A program made the position numbers and the translations under genes. The notes under the pieces are model-generated. The model did not search any database, was not told the DNA's origin, and saw nothing but the letters and a program-made list of their open reading frames with translations. 64,000 bases of DNA from Rhodotorula mucilaginosa (lineage: Eukaryota > Basidiomycota > Microbotryomycetes > Sporidiobolales > Sporidiobolaceae): the NCBI GenBank assembly GCA_034406715.1, contig CP137869.1, positions 62,001 through 126,000 on the forward strand, written 5' to 3'. This document shows positions 31,881-43,075 of the stretch, in pieces; position 1 is the first letter of the stretch; the number at the start of each line of letters is the position of its first letter.

Positions 31881-34800
31881 CTACATGATGACGGCGCAAT
31901 CGCTGTTCTTGGCCTTTTGTGTCGTGATGCCCTGCAGAGAGTGCCGCTCCCGTCAGCGATCACAGTCCGCCCGCTGGAATAGGAGAGACACTCACCATCT
32001 CTGCAAAGGTAGCCGGCTTCTGTTGCTGCGTCGGCTTCGGCTGCATCTGAATCGCCTGCGGACGCCCAGTCGCCTGCGCCTGCGGAGACGGTCTCCGGAC
32101 CTGGGGAGCGTTCTGCGGCGCCGAGTCCGTGAGCTGGTAACTGACCGGTCGAGGTCCGTTCGGGTGTTGCTGAGGCTGAGGTTGAGGATGCTGCGGGAAT
32201 CGGCCAGGGTTCGGCGTCCCAGGCGGGGCGGGACCCATCCGCGCGGCGGCTTCGACTTGGCGGATCGTGTTCTGCCGCCGGAACGTGCTCGAAGGGTACG
32301 ACCCGCCCGTGCTTTGACGGAGAGGCTGCGGGGGCGGCGGCGCTGGTTTGTACACCGCTTGCGCTTGGGCGACGTTGATCGGCGGGGGAGGACCTTGCGA
32401 TTGGCGCAGAGGAGGCGGCTGTTGCTGTGGAGGTTGCCCCGAGAGGGAAGCCTTGAGCTTGGCGGCTGCGAGGCGCTCCCGCTGCTCTTCAGAGCGGTTC
32501 TGCGCCTGCGTCCGCTTCCGAACCAGCCGCGTCTCGATGTTCGAGTCGTGGTCAGTCCGATTCAGGGCCGCCTGGCTCGATCGCTTGAGCGCGTCCAACC
32601 GGCTTGTCGCGTCGGTGTTGCCGTGACTCGCCGCCTGTGCACGCAAAAACTTATCCCGCGTGAGCTCGTTTCCAAGAATGTAAAAAGGTGCGAAGGGCTG
32701 ACTCACCCGCTCATACCATCGCTTGGCCTTTTCGAGGTCGATCGGCCCGCCAATTCCCACTTCATAAAAGTACCCGAGCGCAAACTCCGCGGCTGGGAGC
32801 TGACGCGCCGCCGCCTTCTCGGCAAAGGTGACTGCGAGGCTCTCGTTCTTTTCGAAGTTGCCATCCGAGCCGCACAGGTACCATTTGGACAGCGCTGCGT
32901 GACGAGTCTATTTGTCAGCAGCCGGATCAGACAAACGAGGGCCACGTGTTTGTACTGACCCATGTCGGCTTCGACCTCGCTGTTCTGGGAAGCTGCAGAA
33001 GGCCAATGCTCGTCAGAATCGTGTAGATGCGATCCGCCAACAAGCGTAGCGAACTCACCGAGCGCGTAGTACTGCACAGAAAGCAGCGGATCGAACAAGC
33101 AGCCCAACGTAGCATACTCGTACGCGTACCCCTAGCACGTTGAAATACATGAGCAATCCTTTCGAGGAAGAATTTCGAGGAAGACCTTCAGCAGAGAGCG
33201 AAGCGGGTCATCATGACTCACCATCTTGTACTGCGCAGGTCCGCAATTCAGGTATGCTGCCCGTTCGACGCGCCACTTGGCCTCGTCGAGGTCGATCGGG
33301 ATCTGACTCTTGTCGAACGAGACACCGGGCGATTCGAATTCGCCGCTGAGAAGCATGCCGAGCACATAAGGCGCTGCACGCAACACGTCGTGGGTAAATT
33401 CTCGAAGAAATCAGTTCCGGCGTTTTCCCTTTGTAGCGAAAAGGAGAAAGAGAGAGGGAGCGTTGGCTCACGCTGAGGCGTATCCAGGTCGGCACCGTCT
33501 GCCGCTCTTCGGAGCAGTCCCATCGCCTTGTTGACGTCCGCAATGACGCCAATCTGACCGAGCAAGTACGCCATCGCGAGGCGGTACGTGCTGCCACAGT
33601 CTCCCCTCTCGACTCCCTTCTCGTACGCCCCGACGGCTCGTCGCACGTCGCCGTAGTCCTCGTACGCCCTCCCGATGCGGAACCACGCCTTGTGGTAGCC
33701 GGCGTTGGCGGCCGCTTCAAAGTCGCGGAAGGAAGCCTTTGTGTCTTTGGAGCGGTACGACGGGAACGAGCCGGTCGAAGAAAGGTCGCCACGCAGGTAC
33801 AAGGCCAGCGGGATCGGGTTGGGAGACGAAGCTGATGCGAGGATGTGACTGAGCGCCTCGTCGGTCCAACGAACCAGAGTCGGATCCGTGATGCGAGAAG
33901 ATTCGCCGGCCGAGGACTGAGGGCCACAATCGCGTTAGCTGCATTACGCCTCCTGAGCGATTCTTGAAGCGCACCTGATGACGCTCGATAAACTTGAGCA
34001 CTTGTTTTGACCAAGCAACTTTTCTCGACATGTCGCCGCCACCAGCATGGGCCGTTTCGCGCATCGATGCCAACATTGCTTGCTGCACGAGGGGGTTTTT
34101 CGCCCGGTCAAATTCCTCATTTCGGCAGTGAGCAGAAGCAGAGCACACACAAAAACTCACGTCAGGCGGATTCACCGAAAGCTTGTAAGGCGGACCGTCC
34201 TCTGGCGAAGCGTAATAGTTCGGCCTGCTCAGGTTCGAAGAAGCCATCGACGGCGCCGGACTGCTCACGCCCAATCGCATCGAGTCCATCCCCGATTGCA
34301 GAGCCGCAAACTCGCTCGGTTGCATGCTCGCGACCCGCGGCGGTCGCGAGACGTAGCCGTTCGAGTCGGAAGGGCCCTGCATCTGTGGCGGCGCGGCGGA
34401 CTGAGCTGGCGTCGGCGAGAGGTACATCCCCTGGGGCGGTTGCGGTGGGATGTATGCTTGTGGCGGCGGCGGCGGCGGCTGCTGCTGATGGTGCGGGTAA
34501 TATGCGGCGGCAGGAGGTACTCCGTACGCTGGACCGGCTGGCTGGGAAGGTTGCATCGGCGGCTGCTGCTGCTGAGCGAACGAAGCCGGTCGACTGAACG
34601 AGTTGACCACCGGCAGAGGGAAGCCTCCTCCTCCTGGAGCGGGGGCAGCGGCATTGTATGGATAGTTGGCAGCGGGCGGTCCTCCTCCGACTTGCGGGTA
34701 CGGTTGCGGCGTCGCCCCATACGCTCCGTACGGCAGCCCGGGGTGCTGATTCGGTTGCATGGGCATGGGCGCGTACGAAGTGACGCCCAAGTCGTTCTGG

Positions 34801-34988
34801 AGCGCAGTGACGGCCGGTGGAGGCGCCGGCGAGGCGGTCGACCCTCTCCCCCAATCGTCCGCGGTGGAAGCGAGCCGGTCTGTCGGGATCTGGGACGGCG
34901 GAGGTTGGGCTCTCGGCGCCGTCAGCGGTGATGGCTGAGCGTACGGTTCCTGCACGGGCAGCGGCTGGTGACCTGTGCTCGGCAGCAT
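31881..34988 (-). CDS. SKT5: Sel1-repeat chitin synthase activator, Skt5/Chs4 family
   Basis: Skt5/Chs4 recruits and activates chitin synthase III at the bud neck. Residues 1 to about 350 are Gln/Pro-rich and disordered (ATG at 34986-34988). Sel1-like repeats run across about 32700-33950, recognisable from AANAGYHKAWFRIGRAYED, GDCGSTYRLAMAYLLG, CGPAQYKMGYAYEYATLGCL, LPAAEFALGYFYEVGIGG and DLEKAKRWYERAASHG. A charged helix (RSEEQRERLAAAKLKASLSG) and a second Gln/Pro-rich arm lead to FAEM. A clean gtgagt...ctgcag intron precedes the last exon, GITTQKAKNSDCAVIM. Family members usually end in a CaaX prenylation box; this one ends C-A-V-I-M, one residue longer than a standard box. Confidence 0.88.
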
Positions 34989-35466
34989 AAAAGTCGATCA
35001 GCCAACAACAAACTGCCGTCATGCCTTGGCACAAGCAAGCGCACCGTTCATGCCCTCGCGTTGACCTGATGCAGTCCCTTGAGTTTGGACCAGCTGCGTG
35101 CTTGTCCCTCTGCGAACTCCTCAGTGCTCGAGGACGCCGTGCGACTCGACTCGACGAAGAAGAACGCCGAGAAATCGAAAGGCGAGGACGCGACTCGCGA
35201 GGTCAGGGACACGTATGACCCAAGCTGGTGCAGCGCTGGAGAATCCGAGAACTGCTCTAGATACGAGCTCCCTCTTGGCCGGTGCTCAAGCTTGGTGCGG
35301 AGTCGGACAACGTCCGTCGCGTTCGTTCGTCTCCCGGCGCCGCGGACCGAGAAGAACACGGCGAGGCGGTGCAATCATAGCGAGCTGTCAACCGATACAT
35401 CCTAAAATTCGTAAACCCGCTTGCAGTACAGTATCATGTGCCGAAAGCAAAGTACACACATGCCCG
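34989..35466. other. Intergenic region SKT5 / LNP1
   Basis: 478 bp upstream of SKT5 and downstream of LNP1. Open frames in both strands lack recognisable domains; I support no gene here. Confidence 0.4.
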
Positions 35467-37161
35467 TCAATCGTCCATATCCATCGGGTCCTCCTCAGCT
35501 TTGCCACCCGTCTCGTCCGCTTCATCCTCCGACCCGGCTGCCTTTCGGCTCCGTCGTCGCACCGCTTCGCCCTTCGCAGTAGCAGCCAGCGCGCTCGTGC
35601 CGACTCGACCTGCGACTGCCGACCCAACGGGTAGTGATCGCCGGGGCGGCACCTCTTCCATCTCGGTCGACTCGTCCGGCGTCGGCGAGCTCTCATCCTG
35701 CAAGCCTCTCGCGAACGAAGCGCCGGCACCGAGTGGAGAAGGAGCAAACTCGGAGTGAACGCGGCGGTGACGACTGGTGTCGAGGAGCGGGATCGCGCGC
35801 GGTCCAGTTTGCGAACCGGCAGTGGGTGGATCTCGCCGCCGCGGGTTGAAAAAGCCGCATCGAGGGCAGCGATATTCTGCAAGCGATCGCGGCAGTGGTG
35901 GTGGTCAGCGTCGAAATGCTCTTCACTCTCTACCATACATCCGTGCTCATCCGAAGCATTTGCGCGACACTCACGAACGAAATCAAACTCGTCCTTGGGG
36001 CACAGGCCATTGTGCGAGAAACATTTGGCGCAAATGAGCGCATACTTGTTGTACGGGTTCGTCTCCTCAGGCGAGACGCCGAGCAACGCATCGGCGACCT
36101 TGTCCATGATCGAGCGCGTGTGCGGAGTCGGAGGCGGCATCGTCGGGAATGCCGCGAGCGCGCCGGGAGCCGACGCGCCACCGCCCGCCGCGAGGTTCGG
36201 GTGGATCGGCGTACTGGGAGCGGTGGCCGGGTTGGGTGCGTTCCGGGCCTGCGCTTGAGGGGTCATGGGAGTGGCGGGCGCGCCGGCGGTCGTCCGGATG
36301 GGCGTGCCGGGAGTGGCGCCGGCGTTCTTCGTCCCGGCTGGAGTAGCGGCACCCTTAACCGGGGTTGACGGCGCCGATCCGGGAGCCTGTCAAGATTTAA
36401 CAATTCTCTCTCAGTCTCAAAAACACTGAGCGAACAACAGGACGAGCCGTAGGAGGCAAAAAGCACGTACACCTTTGCGGAGCGCCTCGTCGTACTTTTC
36501 GAGCAAGTCCCGCGTCGAATAGTACCCCGTCTTTTTCTTGATCTCTTCGACCTTGTCCTGCTTCTGCTTGACGAGGTGCTTGAGCGTCTTTTCTGTAGTA
36601 CCAAGATTGAACCTCATGTGAGCAGCACTTCTCCACGACGACAAGAAACGAAGATCCCGTTACCAACTCACCTTCCTTCTCCTGCCGTGTTCGAAAGTAG
36701 AACCGAGACACCCTTCGGGTGCAGATGATGCTGCGGGTGTTCCCAAGGCAGCCAGTCAGCGAGTGTGTGAAGCCGCGAGGTGAGGAGACAAAGACGACTC
36801 ACGCGACCGGACTCAGCACGACCGGCGCCATCCTCAGCGCTTTGGTCTCCCAGCTCGCGTAAGACGAGCCTGCATGCATCCCGAACCACCACAGCAGCGT
36901 GTACAGGATCCAGAGCCCGAGGCCGTACGTGATGAAGAGGGCGTTGGCTCTCCTCTCGCGCAATCGGATCTGCTGTAACCGCGCTTGCCGAGCGGCGATC
37001 TGGGTCTGCAGTTTGCCGAGGTACGAGTCATAGTCGGGTTCGGTCGGCTGTAGGCACGTTTGACACCGAGGACAGCGGCGAGGATGATGTCAGGGCCCAG
37101 CGTTGTCGTGGACTGTGAGGCGTAAGGTGTGCAGACTGACCCGGCTGAACAGAGCTCCCAT
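35467..37161 (-). CDS. LNP1: Lunapark-like ER junction protein Lnp1
   Basis: Lunapark stabilises three-way junctions of tubular ER. The first exon encodes only MGALFSR (ATG 37159-37161), the canonical start with Gly2 available for N-myristoylation. The next exon starts PTEPDYDSYLGKLQTQIAAR, a coiled-coil, then a TM hairpin including ALFITYGLGLWILYTLLWWF. A second coiled coil (EKTLKHLVKQKQDKVEEIKK) follows. The Lunapark zinc ribbon is CAKCFSHNGL plus YRCPRCGFFNPRRR, joined across the intron with donor gtgagt and acceptor ttgcag at about 35880-35985. The acidic C-terminal tail ends EEDPMDMDD. Pro/Ala-rich linker (about 36130-36390) lies between the coiled coil and the zinc ribbon. Confidence 0.9.
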
Positions 37162-37696
37162 CTGTGCTTTGGCCGCTTGCAGGCTGCGAGGACGTGGTTG
37201 GAAGACACAGAGAGAGTCGGGCTCGGACAAAAAGTTGGATGACAGCTAATTGGGAGACGAGCTCTTAATTTGCAGCTCTATGCGGCGAGAGAATCGACTG
37301 AACGAGCCTTTCGCCTCTTGCATACGACTGGGCAGTCGCCACACCCTGAAGATGAGAAGTTTCGTCTACGGAAAAGGATCCCTCTTCTACAGGCAACCAG
37401 GTGGAACAAACGCATGTCCCGGAGGCGCCTCTTCCCCAGTCGGATGCGTTCCGTACGCAAGAGAAAAGGGCAGAGAATCCGGCGCGGCACCGAGGGCGAG
37501 CAGCGTACAGCCGTACCACGTGAGTCGAAGGCCGTCTCGGCGGACGAAGATCTGCCCGCCACCGAAGCGCTGCGGGCGGATGATGCCTTGTATCCACGCC
37601 CGACATTCAGGTGTCGAGGGTGAAGGCGATCTGTGGCAACCGCGTCCGGGAGCTTGCGCCGATTCAAGCATTGCCATCGAAATTGAGCGCCCTCCC
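37162..37696. other. Intergenic region upstream of LNP1
   Basis: 535 bp between two minus-strand genes. A CACGTG lies at 37517-37522. Long frames on the minus strand through this gap show no domain and I do not call a gene. Confidence 0.4.
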
Positions 37697-38288
37697 TCAC
37701 GATCTGGATGACCTCCTCTTGCGAACCTCGTCCTCTCCTTCGGCGCCGCCGTCGGACAGCAAGGTCTCTTCTGAAAAAGTATGCACATGAGACCTGTCAG
37801 GTACCACTCTCGCGACAACGGAAAGCGCTTATCGCCCCGAAAGGGCAGCACCAGGCGTGAGCACACGCACCGATGCCTTTCGCTCGTCGCATGAAGTAGA
37901 ACCGAAGCAGCAATCGCACTCCGCCAAGTCTGATGCAGTCGAAAGCAGAGAGGTCTCAGCGAGCGAAAGCATGCGTCGGCGTGAAAGCCCTCAGGAGTGA
38001 GATGTAAGCCGCAGCGACGACTCACGCGGCGCCGGTCGCGAGCAAGATCGGTTTCAAGTCGAAGGCAGTGCCAGCGGCAGCACCCTGCTTCTTGCGAGCG
38101 CTCGCCCCAGCCGTTCGTGTTCGCGGCGTGGCGGATGTGTTCGAAGCGTACTCGCTGTAGGCCCAGCCCAGTACGAGCAGGAAGAGCGAGATCCGGACGA
38201 GCCACGTCGACGCTCGCTGCTCCTCCGCCTTGATCGCAGCCAGTTCGCGCTTGAGGCTCTTGCGTCCAGTACGAGCTCGCGCGACCAT
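37697..38288 (-). CDS. Small two-TM membrane protein, unknown family
   Basis: Three exons (38026-38288, 37871-37929, 37697-37770) close to 131 residues. The N-terminus is basic (MVARARTGRKSLKRELAA). The first TM is TWLVRISLFLLVLGWAYSEY and the second spans LKPILLATGAALGGVRLLLRF across a splice. A basic loop (RTRTAGASARKKQG) separates them and the tail is acidic then basic (GAEGEDEVRKRRSSRS). I recognise no family. A small ER or organelle membrane protein is the natural reading. All introns have good borders (gtgagt, gtgcgt) and a pyrimidine-rich acceptor for the last, so the gene model is better supported than its function. Confidence 0.65.
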
Positions 38289-38635
38289 GTCGTCCGACGG
38301 TTAAGCGGTGTGGTCCGAGGGTGCGAGAGATCAGCAGGGAACGAACACAATTTGCACCTGCGGATTCGGTTCGAAGACACGGCGGTTTAAACCCGACAGC
38401 CGGGACGAGCGGGGAGGGTTTCTGCCAGCTCATCAAGCATGCAAAAAGTAACACGTCATAAAGTGGAGCGACAACCCCAGACTTTTTTCCTCCGCTTCTC
38501 ATCGCGAGATCCGCTTGGAGAGCTTAAGCTTCTCCTCTCGCCGCGTACAAACTGTACAGCTCGAGCTCGACGTTCACAGACCCCCAGCCAAACGCTTCTG
38601 CTTCCCGCCCCCATCCGATTCGAATACTCGACACG
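38289..38635. promoter_or_regulatory. Divergent intergenic region
   Basis: 347 bp between divergent starts. Contains an ACGTCA string near 38453 (half of a CRE/bZIP site); use is conjectural. No gene seen. Confidence 0.3.
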
Positions 38636-39936
38636 ATGGCACCCGACGCGAGCGAACCGACCGTTGCGCCGACTACTCCCTCCCCGAGCAATATCGTCCT
38701 CTGGGTCCACCCGAGGAGCACGAGCACCATGTTCGAGTGCATGCTCCTCGCTCGTTCCGACTTCCAAGTGCACCACGAACCGATGGGCGAGGCGTGGTAC
38801 TACGGCGACGAGCGGGCGAGCACCAGGTTCACCGACGAGCAGCGAAAAGCGAGCGGGAACGCCGACGCCACCTATGCGCAGGTGCGCTCTCGCTTCTTAT
38901 TTTGCTCACGGATTGAGCTTCCCTGTGAGAGCGCCGGAGCTGACGCGCGCGTGTTCATACGCCCGACAGTCCTGGCGAGAAGTCGCCAAGCCGCATCCGA
39001 CGCTGCGAACTTTTTCCAAAGGTAAAGCTGGCCTTTGGCTCTTCTTTGTCCTCCTCTCCCAAGCGACTGCTTCGAGTCGAGGCTGTTCCCGTCAACAGGG
39101 GCAAGAGTCGGATGGTGGAGACTCTGCACCCGCCAGCGATCGAGTCGGATGATGCCATTTCTCGCCTTCTCAAAAAACTGCCAAAACTGACTCTATTCTC
39201 CCTTCGGCGTTGCACCTCAGACATGGCGCAGTACTTGATGGACTTGAACAAGCCCAAAGGGACCGTTGCCCCTTCTTTCGGCGACGACGCCCCCACGACT
39301 CGCAACAACCCGACGCGGATCCCGACCGCCGAACTCCTCCAGCCTCACATCAACCACACGTTCCTGATCCGGCACCCGCAAAAGGCCGTCCCGTCCTACG
39401 CGCGGTTGTGCTACCCGGGCGCTCCGACCGGGTTCGACTACTTCGACCCGGCCGAGATGGGCTACAAAGAGCTGCGACTCTTGTTTGACTTTATTCGGGA
39501 AGAGACGGGGCGGACGCCGCTCCTGATCGAGAGTGAAGAGTTGCTCGCGATGCCGGTCAAGGTCGTGAGAGGGTGGTGCGAACATGTCGGGATCGAGTTT
39601 ACCGAGGGGATGCTCGAATGGGACGACGCGCCCGAAACGCGCACGCACTTGTAAGCCCTCTCCCCCCCCCCCCCCACCCCACCCCCTCTTCCTGCTCATT
39701 TTACGTGACTGACCCTCCGCCCACGCAAACGAAATAGCGAGAAGTGGACCGGATTCCACGACGACGCCGCCGCGAGCAAAGGTGTCGGTCGGCAAAGTCC
39801 CGCGCAGGATGCAGCGGCGCCTTCGCAGAAGGGGAAGCAGGAACCGAAACCGCTCTCGCCCGAACTGCAGCAGGCCGTCGACGGCTGCATGGAAGATTAC
39901 GAGTACTTGCGCTCGTTCGCGCACCATGACTGGTGA
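38636..39936 (+). CDS. Sulfotransferase-like P-loop protein
   Basis: Exons 38636-38881, 38970-39021, 39221-39650 and 39738-39936 close to 308 residues. The N-terminal NIVLWVHPRSTSTMFECMLL is a phosphate-binding loop like the PAPS-binding strand-loop of sulfotransferases. HHEPMGEAWYYG and the RTFSKDMAQYLMDL strand-helix follow, then TFLIRHPQKAVPSYARLCYP, resembling the sulfotransferase 3'-phosphate site (Arg/Ser spacing). The family is common in fungi and usually annotated only as P-loop hydrolase or sulfotransferase family; substrate unknown. The second intron (199 bp) is long for this genome and stays open in one frame, so an extra exon is possible. The third intron contains a 14-C run. Confidence 0.75.
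39662..39675 (+). repeat. Poly-C tract in intron
   Basis: A run of 14 C, followed by more C-rich sequence, begins a few bases after the donor (39651) of the third intron of the sulfotransferase-like gene. It is a potential i-motif/G-quadruplex and a likely slippage or sequencing-error site, but lies outside coding sequence. Confidence 0.85.
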
Positions 39937-40156
39937 TCGGTCACTCGAGCCAGTCTCTTTAATGTTATATATCTCTGTCTCTCCACATCATCATCAAAAC
40001 GACAAGAATCGCCAGCCTTGAAAAAGGGGCGAGATTCTAAAGTCGAAACCCGTCCATATGTAAATAGCAACAACTCGAATACCCCCCTCGCTTGTCGCCC
40101 GCCTCGTGTTTCTTCTTTTTCTTGCGCCGAGGGAACGAGTTCTCAGTTTGTCCCTC

Positions 40157-41003
40157 TTATGCGCGGTCGTAACTGGCGCCGCCCGCTTGACGTAACCGCT
40201 TGACGATCGGTTCCTGCCCGATATACCCACCTTGAGCCATCAGTACTGCCAGGTCGGGTCAGGTTGTCTGGACAGGATCCTCCTCCGGACTCACCTCTGC
40301 GAGGTCGTCCTGTGACGACGCGGCGACGTCGATACTGTAAGCCGCGAGGACCTTTTTCACGTCGGCCGACTGGACCGAGAGTTTGGCCTTGCGCATGACT
40401 TTGACTTCGGGACCGATCCAGGTGATCAAGGCGAACTGGGGGGGGGGGCGGGGAGTCGGCGGACGAGGTAAGTTCAGTAGCAGCAGCGTGTCTTTGGGCG
40501 GGTCCGTCTTTCTCTGCGCACCTTTTCTCGGACCGACTCGGCATCGTTTGAGTATTTCTGTGGTCAGTCCAGTCGGTCGTCGCTGGGGTCAGGATTCTCC
40601 TCCTCGGTGAGCGGATCCGGCTTCGCGCGAGAGGGGAACGGAACGGACCACTCGGATGTAGGCAAAGCTGGCGCGCTGGTCCTGGAACTTGGTCTTGAGC
40701 TCGTCAAGTCCCTGCGGTAGTGCACCTCGTCAGCGGGGGTTTCCTTCGATTGGCCAACCGAGAGAGAGATCAGACTGACGCCAGTTCCGGTCTCTGTCAA
40801 CGCGAGCTTGTCCGACTTGTCGCCTTCGAAGTCGAGCAAGAGCCAGGTGGTGTCGTCCTTGTCGTTCCTGACTTTTTCGTACGCGTCTTTGATGTCGGGA
40901 CTCGAGACGTCGGCCTGCGTGTCGACTCTGAACGCGGTCAACTTCAAGTCGGAGCGGGGGTGACGAGCGGTGCCGCGGGTAAGGACGGGCGGCGCGTTAC
41001 CAT
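40157..41003 (-). CDS. Coactosin-like actin-binding protein (ADF-H domain)
   Basis: Binds F-actin; a single ADF homology domain. Six exons (41001-41003, 40780-40914, 40649-40711, 40522-40557, 40295-40435, 40157-40213) close to 144 residues, the usual coactosin length. The protein reads M-ADVSSPDIKDAYEKVRND..., then TTWLLLDFEGDKSDKLAL, GLDELKTKFQDQRASFAYIR, SNDAESVREKFALITWIGPE, VKVMRKAKLSVQSADVKKV and the terminal RQAGGASYDRA, all typical of coactosin. The first coding exon is only the ATG. The acceptor before FALITW sits directly after an 11-C run on the coding strand. It converges with the sulfotransferase-like gene. Confidence 0.9.
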
Positions 41004-41480
41004 CTTTGAAGGGAATCGGCGAGTAGTCTATAGCACGTTACTCTAGGCGGACGAGCCGAGGTGCTCAGCTGTGTGGGGGCCGATGCACGAGCCGATCGAC
41101 TCGACGGCGAACCTTGAACAGCTTTGCAGTCTGGAACAGAGCTTACTAGTCTGCTTGCTTTTGCTGCTAGCTGCTCTACGCCCAGTCAGCCAAGCTACCG
41201 CCTTGTCCGTCCCCCAGCGTGAGTCGCCCCCGCTTCACTCGGTTCAACGGTGCCGTCATCATCATTCCGCCTGCAGAAACCTGCCTTCCAGCAACTCCCA
41301 ATCGTTGAGACCCATCTTACCAGCTCGCAGATCAATCAATAAACTCCAACAGAGCGGACAAAGCAACCCTCGCTCCCCACGCTGCCCTCCGGCTGCTCGT
41401 CAACAACGCTTCTCAAACGAGGGCCGGGCCGAACATTCGACGACATCCTCAAAACCTCTTGCTCATTCTGCACATACAAT
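41004..41480. promoter_or_regulatory. Divergent intergenic region coactosin / PHO13
   Basis: 477 bp between divergent start codons. Mixed composition, with open plus-strand frames but no recognisable domain; probably both promoters and 5' leaders. Confidence 0.35.
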
Positions 41481-42867
41481 ATGCTCGCCGAACACAGCTC
41501 GATACTCAACGGAGGCGCAGACGACCTCGAAGTACGCGGCGACGAAGCGATCAAGCGTCTCTTTGCGAAATATGACACCTTCTTGTTCGACGTCAGTCTG
41601 CTTGCTCTCTTTGGGGGCGCTGTTTTCTTCCGCAAGGCAAAGGCAAGACTTCTCCCCACTTTGCCGTATAGACTGACTCTTTGCACCCCATGCAGTGCGA
41701 CGGGGTGATTTGGCACGGACCGGCAGGGGATCAGTTGTGAGTGCCTTCGCTGGTACTGCAGGGCATTCATCAGCGAACGCTCACCTTCCCCGCCTGCTCT
41801 GCCCGTCAAACAGGACGGTCGACGCCGTGGATACGATTCACTTCCTGAAGAGGAGTGGCAAACAGGTCGCGTTCGTCACCAACAACGCGACCAAGAGCCG
41901 GAAAGAGTACCTCAAAAAAGTGAGCGGCCGCCCCTCTAAGAGACGCAGCAGAGGAAAACCACTTCATCGCATCGCTTGCTGACGAGCGTCCTCTCTATGA
42001 AACCTAAAAGTTCCAGGGGTTCGGCTTCGCGGTCGAGTTGGAAGAGATCTACACGTCCGGTTCGGCCGCGGCCGAGTACGTCCGCGCCGTCGTGTCGCCT
42101 TCGATCGCCGACGCCACGAAACGCAACATCTACCTGATCGGTCAAAAAGCGATGGAAGACGAACTCGCGTCGGAAGGGTTGACCTGGACGGGCGGGACCG
42201 ACCCGCAAGACGACGTCCTCCTCCCGCCTCAAGATTTCTCTTCGATCCTGTCCGACCCGAGTATCGGGATCGTGCTGTACTCGTTCCAGATGCGGATCAA
42301 CTACAAGCAACTCACCAAGGCGTACAACTACCTCGCTTCGAACCCGGGGTGTCAACTCGTCCTCACCAACGATGACCAGTCGATGCTCCTCCCGGACGGG
42401 GGTTACGCCCCGGGAGAAGGCGCCATCGCCTCGGTCTTGTATGGCGCTTTGCCGCGAGGGCAAAAACCGATCGTGGTAGGGAAACCGTACCAACCTTTGC
42501 TCGACGTGATCAAGCGAGAGTGAGCACCCCTCCCTTCATGCTTCGGGGTTGCGGTCACAAAAGTAGTTTCGTCAAGGCTGACCTTTGCCCGTATCCGCAG
42601 GATCAACTATGACCGGAAACGGACCGTATTCATCGGAGACCGACTAGAGACGGACGTCTTGTTCGCCAAGCGCGGAGAGATCGATTCCATCCTCGTCTGG
42701 ACTGGCATCTCGAAACCCAAAGTACGTCAGATCGCCTCTTCCACCACTAATTCTTGCCGCGCTGACGCCTTGCACAATCGCCTTTTCAGGACTTGCATGA
42801 CTTGACGACAGACCAGGCGCCCGATTATACCCTCTCTCATATTGGCGCGTTCCTTCGAGCTCAATGA
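41481..42867 (+). CDS. PHO13: HAD-family phosphatase Pho13 (4-nitrophenylphosphatase / phosphoglycolate phosphatase)
   Basis: Housekeeping cytosolic HAD phosphatase that removes side-product phosphometabolites. Exons 41481-41591, 41696-41736, 41814-41919, 42011-42519, 42601-42721 and 42790-42867 close to 321 residues. Motif I is FLFDCDGVIWHGPAG, with the first intron falling directly after the nucleophilic Asp codon. Motif II is VAFVTNNATKSR, the C2 cap holds VVLYSFQMRINYKQLTKAY and LVLTNDDQSMLLPDG, motif III Lys is in IVVGKPYQPLLDVI, and motif IV is VFIGDRLETDVLFAKRG. Length and motif order match the family. Converges with the nucleoporin gene (208 bp gap). Confidence 0.93.
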
Positions 42868-43075
42868 CGAGCCGTTCCCTGTGGTGTGGCGTGGCGTATA
42901 TATTCAAGATACAGCTGTGTGTTTCCCCGTAGATCTCTCCTTCCGACTTGGTGTGCTTTCAAGTGGGTATTGGTATTCATTCGGCGGATCCAAAAAAACA
43001 ACTTCTTCGCACTTCCTCCTACGAATCGTCTCCCCTCCCCCTGACCTCTGACCTGCACCCGGTGGTCGCCCCGGA

